A stretch of 34,424 nt of DNA from Symbiodinium natans (GCA_905221605.1 CAJNDS010002768.1:1124596-1159019), one strand, 5' to 3'. Shown: positions 11,968 to 20,902, numbered from the stretch's first letter. The notes: a model not told the origin generated them from the sequence alone. A program made the numbers and translations.

Positions 11968-12052
11968 CTGGACCACCGTTCTCCGAAGAATTTTAAGTGA
12001 AACTGGGAAACAAGTTAAACAAGGAAAACAAGGGCAACGACATTTCTTGGAC

Positions 12053-12922
12053 ATGAGGGCTTCCCTCTCGGCAGAGTCCCGTAGCCAACATGAAGGATTG
12101 CAGAAGCAGTTGCAGGACACGGTGAAGAGTCTGCAGGCTCAATCAGATGCGAAATTCGCGGTGATTGAGGCAAGATTGGATGCTCTTGAGGCGACTTATA
12201 GACGGTGCCCAGATGACGGACAAGCGTCGCCACATTCAACTCATGGCTCGCGTGCGGGAAGAACCATGTACACCGGCTGGGCAAATCAGCAAGCCCCAGG
12301 TTCTACGAGAGGCTTTGACCCGCAGGATCCTACCTTCCAGATGGTTGTTGGGGGGTTTGCTGTGGACAAGCGACAGGAAATCGATGAGTCTCTGAAGGTC
12401 TTGTACGAGGATGAGGAGTTGAAGTTGCTTGTACAGTCGCATAGGTCGGACTTCCGTGACAACAAAATTGTGCATCTTAAGGTTGAACCTGGTGACGGAT
12501 TTCGCTCCATGAGACAGAAGCAGCGGGCATTCATTGCGAGATGGAAAGACATCACGCCCAAAAGCAAGGCCGCATGTTCCCGTGACAAGCCTTTGTGGGC
12601 GAGCCAGAATCGCACCCCAGAAGAGCGGGCTAGGATTCGAGCTGTCGTGTTGACCGTGCGCTTCCTGGAGCAGCTCCAGCCCAGCTTGGCGTCGGAAGAG
12701 AAGCACAAAGTTGAGCTTGGATGGCGTAGGGGGGAAGTGTGGGTGCATGATAAGCGTGTGTTGCAGAGTGTGAGTGCGCAAGCGCCGACTTCAACCGCCC
12801 TGCCAATCAAGCATGTCAACGGTGATGATTCGCCATATTGGTTGAATCCGGCTCAGGTGGCTGAGGCGCTTGGCGTGACTGAAGAGACTGTCGCCACGCG
12901 CTGGCGGGCGTTTCGAGACTGA
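12053..12922 (+). CDS. LINE ORF1 protein (RNA-binding/chaperone-type, inferred)
   Basis: This is an uninterrupted frame of about 289 codons from the ATG at 12053; the frame is open slightly further upstream through a TTG. The N-terminal 40 or so residues (SAESRSQHEGLQKQLQDTV and following) are heptad-like and probably form a coiled coil. The middle starts with VVGGFAVDKRQEIDES and is followed by a basic, mixed alpha/beta-looking region with RRGEVWVHDKRVL near residue 230. The position directly upstream of an endonuclease/RT frame, the coiled coil and the size fit LINE ORF1 proteins, which bind element RNA. No CCHC knuckle is visible. The C-terminal part ends with a helix-turn-helix-looking segment (PAQVAEALGVTEETVATRW). 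The TGA stop is followed after one base by the ORF2 frame. Confidence 0.75.
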   Translation: MRASLSAESRSQHEGLQKQLQDTVKSLQAQSDAKFAVIEARLDALEATYRRCPDDGQASPHSTHGSRAGRTMYTGWANQQAPGSTRGFDPQDPTFQMVVGGFAVDKRQEIDESLKVLYEDEELKLLVQSHRSDFRDNKIVHLKVEPGDGFRSMRQKQRAFIARWKDITPKSKAACSRDKPLWASQNRTPEERARIRAVVLTVRFLEQLQPSLASEEKHKVELGWRRGEVWVHDKRVLQSVSAQAPTSTALPIKHVNGDDSPYWLNPAQVAEALGVTEETVATRWRAFRD

Positions 12923-12923
12923 T

Positions 12924-13990
12924 TTGCAGAGAGTTGATGTTTCACCGGCCGCGGTGCCTGCACGCGCCGCGAGCTGGAACTTGCGGGGCAAGTCCGTTAT
13001 GGTTGTCCGGCATCTCCTTGACAGTACTGCTGATTTTGATGTTCTCGCCCTTCAAGAGGTCGGGGGACTTGCGATTGCTGCGAATTCATGGGAGCTTGAC
13101 CCGGTCACTGTTCCCGATTTCACTCTTGTTGCGACGTCGGCGCCGGGTGCTTGGTTGAACCAGGTCGTTGCTTTCCGCAACTCTGCCTTGTGCTCCCTAG
13201 ACGGCGTGCGCCTGTGTAGCGGCGGGTTGATTGTGAGGGCGAAGTTGGCCAACTTGACGAAGCCTGTCTGGTTCGGTAGCATGCATTTCCCTCACTCAGG
13301 CCGCTCACTGGAAGCCTTCGATGACAGCGTTCAAGACTTTGTTGAGACTGTCGCCTCCCTGCCTGGCTGTTTGTGTGTGGGGGCTGACCTTAATGTTGAT
13401 GTTCATCAAGCTTGGCTGTATGATGGCAGGGCTTGCTTGGCGTGGGACGTGCTGCATGAAAGGGGGATGCAACTCCAGTCGCCTGGCGAGCCCACGTGGG
13501 TGTCACATCGTGGCACGCAAAAATCTCTGGATTACTTCATCACCAGGCTTGCAAGCCCTCTGCGTGTTGCTGCTGAAGCAGTAGTGTTGCCACACCTCCG
13601 AATGGCGCTAGGCACTGACCACCACTGCGTTGCGTTGGAATTGAGTGCCCAGCGGTTGAAACGGCGGGACTTGCGCGACGCCAATGTCTTCCATTCGTGT
13701 GGTAGATGGCAGTTCCCGTGCGATGCTGTGCGTGACGCGGTGGAGTTGCTACGGGCGTATCGTCCTGTCGACAAGCCGTGGACTGCTCTGGACTTTGCTT
13801 GGGTCGCACGTTGCAGTCGCCGTCGGTCTGATTCGTGGCGTTTCCGCGACCCCCCTGCGGTTCGCCAGCTTGTTGACTTGAAGCACGCCACTCCTGACTG
13901 TGTGGAGCGGGAAAAGTTGTCGCGACGCATTGCTGAGTTGCGGGCCCAAGAACGCGCCCAATTCAAAGCTCGGGCAAGCTGCTCAGGGGC
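12924..13990 (+). pseudogene. LINE ORF2, APE-type endonuclease domain
   Basis: This endonuclease/exonuclease/phosphatase-fold domain would nick target DNA to prime reverse transcription. Motifs appear in the expected order: SWNLRG (Asn), ALQEVGGL (Glu), FGSMHFPHSG, VGADLNVDVH (Asp and Asn), PTWVSHRGTQKSLDYFI (Asp) and GTDHHCVALEL (the usual SDH position). All expected catalytic residues are present. The frame opens one base after the ORF1 stop with no early ATG before the domain, so translation would need reinitiation, a non-ATG start or frameshifting from ORF1. The frame continues to 14105 but loses sense after about 13985, where the neighbouring frame (NSKLGQAAQGHPGAIR) takes over, which marks a frameshift. 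Confidence 0.9.
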
Positions 13991-15960
13991 ATCCGGGTGC
14001 TATCCGCCACCTCCAGCGGAAGAAGCGTTCGGACATGCATCGGTTCTTCATACATCATCATGGTGCGAAGCAAGCGGTCGCCCACTTGAAAGCTTTCATG
14101 CTTGAGAAGTTTGGCGAGGCGGGCGATGAGGCCCGCCGTCGCTGGGAGGATGAACTGAGCGAGGCCGCGTCGTCGGCTGCATGCTTGCCTGTTGGTGATT
14201 TCAGCATGGAAGAGCTTGTGTGTGCTCAGTGTGTGCTGCAGCTGAGTTGAAGAAGCGCCGTAAAGCTACGGGTGCTGATTCGGTCCGTGCCGAGCTTGTC
14301 TCACAACTGCTTTTCTCCGACGTTGCTGATGAATTGCTGCGCATGTTCAACGATGTGTTCCGCCGTCGGGCACCGTATCCTACAGACTGGAGAACGCATG
14401 TTGCGGTGCTAATTCCGAAGATTACGCACCCGCTGACGGGAAAGCATTTAGCGGCCTATCGTTTTGAGTTCGGTTCTCCAGAAGCTCTACGCCAAAATGC
14501 TCTGGAAGCGCTTGGAGCCGCGTGTTGCCCTTTACCGGGGGGGACAGACTGGCTGCCGTCCCCATGCTCAGGGTGCTGAAGCAGTGACTGCATGTCGCTC
14601 GTTGATTGATAAATCCAAAGAGTGGCGGGAACATCTTGTGGGCGTGAAACTTGATGTGGCGCAGGCCTTTGATAGAATCCACAGGCATGCGTTGCTGCGT
14701 GTGCTACGGCCGGCGTACGGTGAGGCTTCCCATGAAGTCCTTGCTGTCGCTGAAGTGCTTGTTCAGTCTGATGTTCACTTCTCTGTCGCTGGCGAAGAGT
14801 GGGCGTGCCCCATGGCGCGGGGCATTGTGCAAGGTGGCACGCTGAGTGCCTCCCTTTTCAGTTTAGCTGTGGATGATCTTTGCAGCCGGTTGCAGGACAA
14901 ATGGCAAGATCAAGGCCGTCAGGCCCCACTCAATGTGGGACAAGTCCAACAATGGATGTGGGCCTATGCCGATGACCTTATCCTGTTCAGTCGCAGCGTC
15001 TCGCAGTTGAGTCAGCTCCTCGCGGACGTGCGTCACGAACTTAGGTGCATGGGGCTTGAGGTTAATGTTGACAAGACGCGGGTGATAGCGGCACCTTGGA
15101 CGGCCCTTCCTGGCTCGCTTGTGCAGCTTGATTTCCCTGTGGTGGGGCGCGTCACTTACTTGGGTTTGCCTGTGGGGTTCGAAGTGAGCAACGCAGACGT
15201 GGGCGCAGCTTTGCTGGCTAGGGCCTGGAGAGCGTTCTTCCAGTATAGGCCGGTGCTTTGTCATCGCGGCGTTGCTGTTGCTCGCAGGTTGGCCTTGCTC
15301 AACACGTATGTTACTAGCACGTGGTCGTGGGCTGCATGTCATTGTCGGCCTACCACCTCTTTAGTTCAGTCCCTCCGCACGGCGTGGTTGTCCATGGTCA
15401 CTGCCATTGTCGGGTTTTCCCGGGATGAAGCACACTTGCAGTGGGCACAGGACTTCACAGCCAGAAGACGCGCCTCTCGGCAGTATGCCCGCATGCTGGG
15501 CTTGTCAGATTGGGGTGAGCTGCTCGTGTCGCGTGTGTTTGCTTGGTGGGGCCACGTCGCGCGGATGCCGGTTGAGCGGTCCAGACCTGCTGCGATGACA
15601 CTGCACTATCGCGGTATGCGCCAGTGGAGGGCAATTCAGCGCGAGCCTCACAGTGGAGTTGCGCACCCGACGCGCGGTAGCTGGCCTTCCCCCGATCGCA
15701 CCCTGCAAGAGTTCGTTGAGTCGGAGATTGCTTCGACTGCTGACTGGATCGCTGTTGCCCAGGATCGCGCCGCCTGGAAGGCCCTGTTGACTGCATGGCG
15801 TGACAAATGGAAGCCTGCCGAGCAAAGCGTCTCCCTGCATGGCCGGCAGCTTGAGACAGTGGGCGAGAGCGTGTGGTTGACGCGCGTCGTCGGCGGCTCT
15901 GTGCCTGGGCGGACTGGTCCTGGTGCTTCGGGTCCTGGACCGCTGGTTTCCAGCGTTGAA
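13985..15960 (+). pseudogene. LINE ORF2, reverse transcriptase domain
   Basis: The linker (RRRWEDELSEA) and the first RT block (KKRRKATGADSVRAELV, WRTHVAVLIPKI) are split over two frames with a shift at about 14230. A further shift near 14470, with loss of a few residues after AAYR, leads into SSVLQKLYAKMLWKRLEP. From 14464 one frame carries all core motifs: A (VKLDVAQAFDRIHRHALL), B (GIVQGGTLSASLFSLAVDDL), C (WAYADDLILFSRS, YADD at 14965-14976) and D (MGLEVNVDKTRVIA). The downstream region (15200-15960) looks like the usual thumb and connection with an HVARMP-type motif (WWGHVARMP). Catalytic aspartates are intact, so only the frameshifts prevent function. Confidence 0.93.
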
Positions 15961-16842
15961 TGCAACGGATGGCAGATAGCTGTGGATGGCTCGTGGGGCC
16001 CCACGCTGGAGCAAGAGGATAAAGTTGCGAGTTGGGGACTTGTCCTATGGCATGATGCTCTGCCTCCGCGTGCCTGGGTCGCGATGGGAGGTCGTGTTGA
16101 AGCCAGCGCAACAGGCAGTAATGGCTGCGCGCGTGCTGAGCTTGAGGCGTTGCGTGTCGCTTGCCATTGCTGTGTCTGCCCGCCGCTCATGCTTGAGGAC
16201 GCAGAGGTTCAGGCTTTCTTGGAAGTTGAACTCATCACCACTGACAGCCTGTGGGCGCTTAATGTCACCAAGGAGAACTTCTGGTCAACGCAGCATGTGG
16301 ACGTCGCCGTTCAAGTTATTGCAAGCGTGTGAGCGTGAAATGCATGAATTCCTTATAAAATAGTAATAAAATATAGTTCATTGAATTCATTTCTTTGTTC
16401 TTACATTTAGTTTATTAGTATTACAAAGAGTGATAGAAGATGTACGAAATAAGCACAAGATTCGTGCATTAAATCTATTGTATTCGTTCACACATGCACG
16501 CTACGCTCTTTTCCTTATCTTCACGGGCGAGTAAAAGAAAGATAAAAGACGCCCGTGTGCATGAACGAAGCAAAAGAACGAACTAAATTACAGGAAAAAG
16601 ACTCATGAATAATAGAATTCCTGCGGCCCACATTCTTTTTGTTAAAATGGCCGCTATACCGAAGCCTATGGAATGTGATTTCTGAATCCGTGCGCCTTAA
16701 TCATGTGCGAGGGCATGCGAGGCACGTTGGCAACTGCTGGGCGCACGCTTGTGCGCAGAGGGCTCGTTTGTATGGTCAATTTACATGTGTGGGAGTCCCT
16801 ACGGCCAGACCAGCTGACAACGACCCTTTTCAGGACCGCTAA
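15961..16842 (+). pseudogene. LINE ORF2, RNase H domain split by a 261-bp insertion
   Basis: RNase H begins with WQIAVDGSWGP (Asp codon at 15985), followed by ASWGLVLWHD, CARAELEALRVACH (Glu) and ITTDSLWALNVTK (Asp). Around 16310 the frame shifts by one, from QHVDVAVQV to the frame reading LLQACEREMHEFL. That frame is interrupted at 16353 by the AT-rich insert and resumes in register after 16614 with RPTFFLLKWPLYRSLWN. The closing motif LNHVRGHARHVGNCWAHAC corresponds to the family's H-x-x-G-H...GN-x-x-AD signature, with the last Asp replaced by His. The stop is at 16840-16842. Confidence 0.85.
16354..16614. mobile_element. 261-bp AT-rich MITE-like insertion with 8-bp target-site duplication
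   Basis: GAATTCCT occurs at 16346-16353 and again at 16615-16622. Between the copies lies strongly AT-rich DNA unlike the GC-rich LINE around it. Removing the insert plus one copy (269 bp) restores the RNase H reading frame across the junction, which shows directly that this is an insertion. An 8-bp duplication is typical of hAT-like and some other cut-and-paste elements. Clear terminal inverted repeats are not visible, since only the outer TAT/ATA matches. Inside, CACGGGCG and CGCCCGTG (around 16521 and 16549) can form an 8-bp stem inside a longer imperfect palindrome. No coding capacity. It could be a non-autonomous DNA transposon. Confidence 0.8.
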
Positions 16843-16864
16843 CTTGCGCAGGACCTGCCTCCCC

Positions 16865-17207
16865 TCAATGGCGCTGGCGATGGCGGCGCAATGGCGCTGG
16901 CGATGGCGGCGCCGCTGTGTGCTGCTGGTGCAAGCAACCAAAAAAAAAGAGCCATAGGATGGCCACCCCGTACTCGAGAGAGGAGCAACAAGAAAAAAAA
17001 AAACCATAGGCTGGCCACCCCGTGCTCGAGAGAGGAGCAAAAAAAACACATATACATACACACACACACACACACATGTTCACCTCGGTTCGCTCCTGGA
17101 TGCTTCTGCATAGCTGGGGGGACCCCTTGTACAGCTGGAGGGTTATCCCCTCCGTGCTCGATGCTGAAAGGCGGTTCGCTCCTGGATGCTTCTGCATAGC
17201 TGGGGGA
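16865..17207 (+). repeat. Small direct repeats and a (CA)n microsatellite after the LINE
   Basis: GGCGCTGGCGATGGCG is repeated at about 16870-16912. A 37-bp unit beginning CCATAGG and ending CTCGAGAGAGGAGCAA occurs at 16952 and 17004, each preceded by an A run. (CA)n lies at about 17047-17076. A 36-bp unit (CGGTTCGCTCCTGGATGC, TTCTGCATAGCTGGGGG) occurs at 17086 and 17172. The A runs before each 37-bp copy could be old poly(A) insertion scars. No gene is visible to 17360. Confidence 0.8.
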
Positions 17208-17383
17208 ACCTTGCTGCTGGAGGGTGTATCCCCTCTTTGCAGATGGAACGCCCCGTGTGCCATGGTTGTACTCAAGCCGTTGGTGCTCAGGCCGGCCATG
17301 ACCAGCCAGCCTGTGGTTCTTGGTGGTGCTTCATGGGCTGGTGCTAGGATGTGTAGCCGCAAGCTGGTGGCGCGCTCAAGCTG

Positions 17384-17920
17384 ATGGTGCAGACATGGTG
17401 CGGCGCCGCAAGCTGTGAGTGCTGGTGCTGCGACTGCCGCGGCCGAGCTGGTGGACGCAAGCTGATGCGCATGGCCAGGCTGGTGGTGCTACTACAGAGC
17501 CAGCTGATGCGAGCTGGGGGTGCTGAGACTGGCGCGGCTAAGCTGGATGCTGCTCCGTTGGGAGCAGCTGGTGCTTTAGTGCTGCGGTGGCTGCGCATGG
17601 CCAGCTGGTGCTACTACTACTGGGCAAGCTGACGCATGCTAGGGGTGCTGAGACTGGCGTGGCCAAACCGGTGGCACTGCCGGTGGGTGCTCCGATAGGA
17701 GCTGATGCTGCTTTGGTGTTTTGCTGCTGCGGAGGCTGTGCGTGGTCAAGCTGGTGGTGCTACTACGGGGCAAGCGGACTACGGAGCACGTTGTCGCAAG
17801 CTGGGGGTGCGGAGATTGGCGCGGCCAAGCTGGCGGGTGCTCCAGTCGGAGCTGATGATGCTTCTACTACTGAGCAGTTTGACGCATGCTGGGGGGGCTG
17901 TGCCTGGCGTGGAAGCTAGA
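17384..17920 (+). repeat. Degenerate GCTGGTG-rich tandem repeat, period about 130-160 bp
   Basis: The phrase GGGGTGCTGAGACTGGCGCGGC with small changes starts at about 17515, 17642 and 17801. Each is followed by similar AAGCTGG, GGTGCTCC, GAGCTGATG and CTACTACT elements. The open frames here (17384-17632 and 17587-17919) give Ala/Gly/Cys/Trp-rich peptides in which GAETGAAK-like phrases recur, as expected from the DNA repeat. No protein family is recognised. The stretch 17920-18190 shows nothing I can identify. Confidence 0.7.
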
Positions 17921-18196
17921 CGTGCTTTCGTGCTCACAAGACTGGGCGAAGAATTATGTGCAGGACGCGTACATGTTCACTTTGACTGAGTCTTTGGAGG
18001 AGGGTTGGCTAATACGGCCTCGCAGCTTCGGCAGGGCGGGAGGGAAAAAACGTAAAATTAAATGAAAACAAGTAGAACTTTTATGAAACCTCCATGCTGT
18101 AGCCAGTACATGTTGATCAACGCAGCCATGTTGTCGCATGGACGTGTAAGCATGTACATGCATGCTGTAGCCATACAACCTTGCCCGAAAACATTG

Positions 18197-18463
18197 CTTA
18201 CGATTGCAGACTTGTGCAACAACTTGCCCAATGATGGGCGCAAGCGAATGTGCCACAAAAAGCCGCGCCTGGAAGGAATGTCGTTTACTAGTGGTGCGTA
18301 TTCGCTCGGCGGTCTTGTCGGGGTACGTGGCAACAGTCGGAAGTACCCTTGGACGAGTTTGCTCCCCACCACCATCGTTCGCTCGGTTTGCCCCACAGCA
18401 CATTTCAGCAGCACAGTTTTGATTCGAAACATTAAGTTTGACATGCACGTAGACAAAAACGTA
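18197..18463 (+). pseudogene. 2OG-Fe(II) oxygenase-like domain, N-terminal part (interrupted)
   Basis: The segment reads SFTSGAYSLGGLVGV, then SRKYPWTS, HFSSTVLIRN and DMHVDKN, with the putative iron-binding His codon at 18446 and Asp at 18452. The copia element at 26816-27240 shows the same order of phrases (GCFRRGGVVGLL, TKEYPF, VYTTINLLHN, DPHKDSHN). Both fit the first half of a double-stranded beta-helix oxygenase with an HxD metal motif. Function is inferred from motif pattern only. The reading frame continues into foreign RT sequence after 18463. The second half of the domain is found at 19944, so a retroelement sits in the middle. An exon upstream of about 18197 is likely but not identified. 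Confidence 0.6.
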
Positions 18464-19943
18464 GCGCTTAGCAAACCCGGTGGAGGTGTGCGCGCACTGG
18501 TGATGGGCGACGTATTTCGACGACTCGTCAGTCGCACACTCGCGCAACAGTTTGCGGAGCAGTTTAAGCAGGCCTGTGCCCCTTTCCAGTACGCTCTCAG
18601 CACGAGGGCGGGCCCCGAGGCCTTGGTACGGGCGGCCACGGAAGCGGACCCGCGCACAACCATCTTGGGCATTGACGGCGTGGGGGCTTACGACCACATC
18701 TCCCGAGCAAGCATGCTTGGCGGCCTTCGCGATCATGCTCAGCTCTCAGGCTTGCCCCCCTTCGCCGCCATGTTCTATGCCCGCAGTAGCCGCTACCTTT
18801 TCTACGATGCCGAGGGACGCGCACGAAGTGCTGCAAGGGGAGGGCGGGGAGCAGGGGGATCCATTGATGCCGGGGCTATATGCACCAGGGAGGCAGAGTG
18901 CGCAGTTGCATGGCTGCGCCTGCATGGATTTGAGGCGCCCTCGTGGACGTCCTTGCTCGATGGCGCCGCGCCCTCGCACGCGGCGGAGGCTGACAGTGTG
19001 GGCCCGCCAACCACGCGCAAAGGATGGCAGCGTTGCGCCGGGGCTGCCGTGGAGAAGCGCGCGCTCGAATTGTTTTTTTCAGACCTTGACCCTGCATTTC
19101 GAGCGCTGCTGCTGTCCCAAAGCGGTCCCGGCGCGAGCTGCGCAATGACTGTTTTGCCCACAGGACCGGATTTCGCCGTCCCCAGCGACGAATTCCGGAT
19201 CATGCTCTTACGCCGCCTCCGCATGCCGCTCCCCTGGCACAAAAGCGATGCCGCTGTGGGGGGGCGTTGGATGATTATGGAGACCACAGGTCAGCGTGTG
19301 GGGGTGCTGGCCCACCGAGCTGGTCCCCTTGAGCGCGCGGCGGCACGTGTTTGCCGAGAAGCCAGGGCACGCGTGGCCGCCAGCACCGCGCTACGCGACA
19401 TGAACCTGGACCTGGCCGCCAGTGGTGATGCGCGGCGCATAGAGGTCGTCGCCAATGGACTGCCCATCTGGCGGGGGGTGCAGGTGGCTGTCGACACCAC
19501 GCTCGTCAGCCCAGTCCAGCGTGGCAAGCTCGCGCCGGGTGCGACGCTGTGCCTGGACTCGCCCTCCAACAGGCAGCAGCACGCAAGCGCCGCACCTACC
19601 CTGAGCTCCGCCTCGACCGGCGTGGCAGGTGTCGCCTCGTCGTGTTCGGCCTCGAAGTGGGCGGATGCTTCGGAGCAGAAGCGCTAGGCTTCTTGCGGCG
19701 GCTGGCGCGGGCACGTGGCGCAGCGCGCGCTCCGTGGTGCTCGGGGGCAGCGGGGCGCGCGCTCGTCCGCCGCTGGACGGGTCTCATCTCCCTGGCGGCG
19801 CTGCGGGCGGCGGGCGCATGCCGCCGCTCTGCTGGAGTTGCCGGCATGCCCCGTCGACCCCAGCGACGGCGCCGAGGTGCCCATCGGTGACATGCTGGTG
19901 GAGCCGCTGTAGTTGCCGACCCGGACCCCAGTCGAGCAGATGT
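18464..19943 (+). mobile_element. LINE with restriction-like endonuclease, copy 1 (5'-truncated, internally deleted)
   Basis: It opens inside the RT domain (KPGGGVRALVMGDVFRRLV). Motif A (LGIDGVGAYDHIS, Asp codon at 18674) and, in another frame at about 18828-18880, motif B (QGEGGEQGDPLMPG) follow. The YADD motif and thumb are missing: from about 18895 the text jumps to a more C-terminal region (WLRLHGFEAPSW, SDLDPAFRALL, LRRLRMPLPW). A zinc-knuckle pattern CRCGGALDDYGDHRSAC reads in a third frame from 19249. The nuclease-like part has RRIEVVANGLP, VAVDTTLVSPV and, after a frameshift, RKRRTYPEL and LVVFGLEVGG. Zinc knuckle followed by a D...E...K-type region downstream of the RT matches R2-like LINEs in architecture. 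Flanks AAAAACGTA (18455) and AAAAAAGTA (19944) look like an imperfect target duplication. Confidence 0.78.
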
Positions 19944-20243
19944 AAAAAAGTAAACACAGCTGCCTCTTCATTTAATACTGCGGTGCCATGCTCTACCTTT
20001 TCTTGCGGTGAGATCTGGATTCAAGATGGTCACGGGGAAGAGCCATTTGACAACCGTGCAGGGGCTCCCTTAGGCACGCGCCTTCCCATTGTGAAGCCAT
20101 GCGTGCACTTCAATGCGCACATGCCTCATTGCACTTGTGCGTGGCAAGGTGATCGCATCGTCTTGGCGTTTTGCATACGCAACCATGGCAAGCTTGCCCA
20201 TGATGATGTACATGCTTTGCATGCAATTGGTTTTCCTCTATGA
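19944..20243 (+). pseudogene. 2OG-Fe(II) oxygenase-like domain, C-terminal part
   Basis: After the LINE, frame resumes with NTAASSFNTAVPCSTFS and then GEIWIQDGHG. The distal metal His (codon at 20127) lies in FNAHMPHCTCAWQGDR, with Arg (codon at 20154) nine residues on, the usual 2OG carboxylate-binding position. It ends with DDVHALHAIGFPL and a stop at 20241-20243. The copia copy shows the same closing order: GGVWVEDAAG, FSAKNRLHATQPW, DRLVM, then a GVGFPL end. Together with 18197-18463 this gives a nearly complete domain. A one-residue oddity is SCGEIW where GG is usual. The stop lies 14 bp from the stop of the opposing minus-strand gene. Confidence 0.62.
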
Positions 20244-20257
20244 TCGACACATAATGA

Positions 20258-20431
20258 TCACCATGCAAAATCGTTTCTCCTAGATGGCATGCCTCGCTCT
20301 TGTACAGTGACATGGCCAAAGCAGTCCAAGGAACACATCGGGTTCCGAGCGATGCGATGATTGGACTCACCCATCCAGATAACGACCTCCATGAGCATGT
20401 GCTGCTTTGGTATGACTTTAAAGAGCTTTTC
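20258..20431 (-). pseudogene. Transposase-like gene, last exon
   Basis: Read on the minus strand from 20431, the frame starts EKLFKVIPKQHMLMEVVIW, continues RIARNPMCSLDCFGH and ends at a TGA at 20260-20258. The pattern LFK-x-x-PK-x-HM followed by an NP and a Cys/Phe segment is what I expect for the C-terminal part of the dispersed dinoflagellate transposase-like family to which the other minus-strand pieces belong. The family assignment is from pattern memory. A CACTA/Plavaka-type transposase is the nearest named group I can propose. An upstream in-frame TGA just before GCACGCGGC suggests the exon starts there at an AG. Confidence 0.45.
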
Positions 20432-20534
20432 GCCGCGTGCTCATGCCAGTTTAGAATAGCCTTCCTCAACTCCCATATTGCACATGTACAGTACATGCAT
20501 AATACGGTATTAAATTCGTAGTCTCATATGTGTT

Positions 20535-20668
20535 CATTGCATACCATGGTTTTATGAACGCACTCCCACTTGGTACCGCTTTTGCCAGGCTGTCACCCTC
20601 GATGAAGACGCCGCTGTCCATGAGGATGTAAAAGAAGTTGTTGCGTTGCGTGACCAAATACTGCATGC
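20535..20668 (-). pseudogene. Transposase-like gene, exon with NNFFYILMDSGVFI
   Basis: On the minus strand the frame reads QYLVTQRNNFFYILMDSG, VFIEGDSLAKAVPSGSAFI and KPWYAMNTYE. It is preceded by a CAAAG acceptor-like site. The composition is protein-like with a hydrophobic core, and it lies in the expected order between the D-x-x-H exon (21525-21827) and the last exon (20258-20431), on the same strand. No catalytic residue is assigned. The frame is open beyond these limits (20807-20466), so the boundaries are approximate. Confidence 0.42.
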
Positions 20669-20844
20669 TTTGAAAGTCCATGCGCTGGCATGCCTCATGG
20701 CTGCATGCGTGTTCAGAACCGGCCATGTACATGTCACAAGATGTGTCAGTACCGTGCCCCAATGCTGCCGTGCACCATGCCACCCATGACAGCTTGAAGC
20801 CAAACAAGCACCACAGCAGTATCGTGACCCTTGCCAGCTAAACT

Positions 20845-20902
20845 TTTCGACGACTCGTCAGTCGCACACTTGCGCAACAGTTTGCGGAGCAGTTCAAGCA
20901 GG
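20845..20902 (+). repeat. 58-bp fragment of the RLE-type LINE reverse transcriptase
   Basis: 56 of 58 bases match 18515-18572, the RT segment encoding FRRLVSRTLAQQFAEQF. No flanking similarity continues on either side, so this is a tiny isolated scrap. It shows a third insertion or a rearrangement of the same family within 2.5 kb. Confidence 0.9.

Larger units (their letters stand above)
12053..16842 (+). mobile_element. LINE retrotransposon (ORF1; APE endonuclease-RT-RNase H), degraded
   Basis: The order ORF1, apurinic-like endonuclease, reverse transcriptase and RNase H is that of APE-type LINEs carrying RNase H (I-superfamily-like architecture). The clade is inferred from domain order only. 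ORF1 is intact. ORF2 is broken by frameshifts near 13985, 14230, 14470 and 16310 and by an AT-rich insertion at 16354-16614. Catalytic motifs are nevertheless well kept, so decay is recent. The coordinates cover the coding extent. The 5' UTR may include the tandem arrays from 11157, and the 3' UTR may run into the repeats after 16865. No poly(A) tail or target-site duplication of the whole element was identified with confidence. Confidence 0.92.

Noticed and set aside
11068-11996. Long open frames over the tandem arrays on both strands
   Set aside because: The 42-bp unit is a multiple of three, so frames stay open mechanically. The peptides are pure repeat (for example RGFRRPGIRVPRY).
17384-17919. 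Ala/Gly/Cys-rich frames as a repeat protein gene
   Set aside because: The peptide repeats follow the DNA repeat, and period changes between units break the register.
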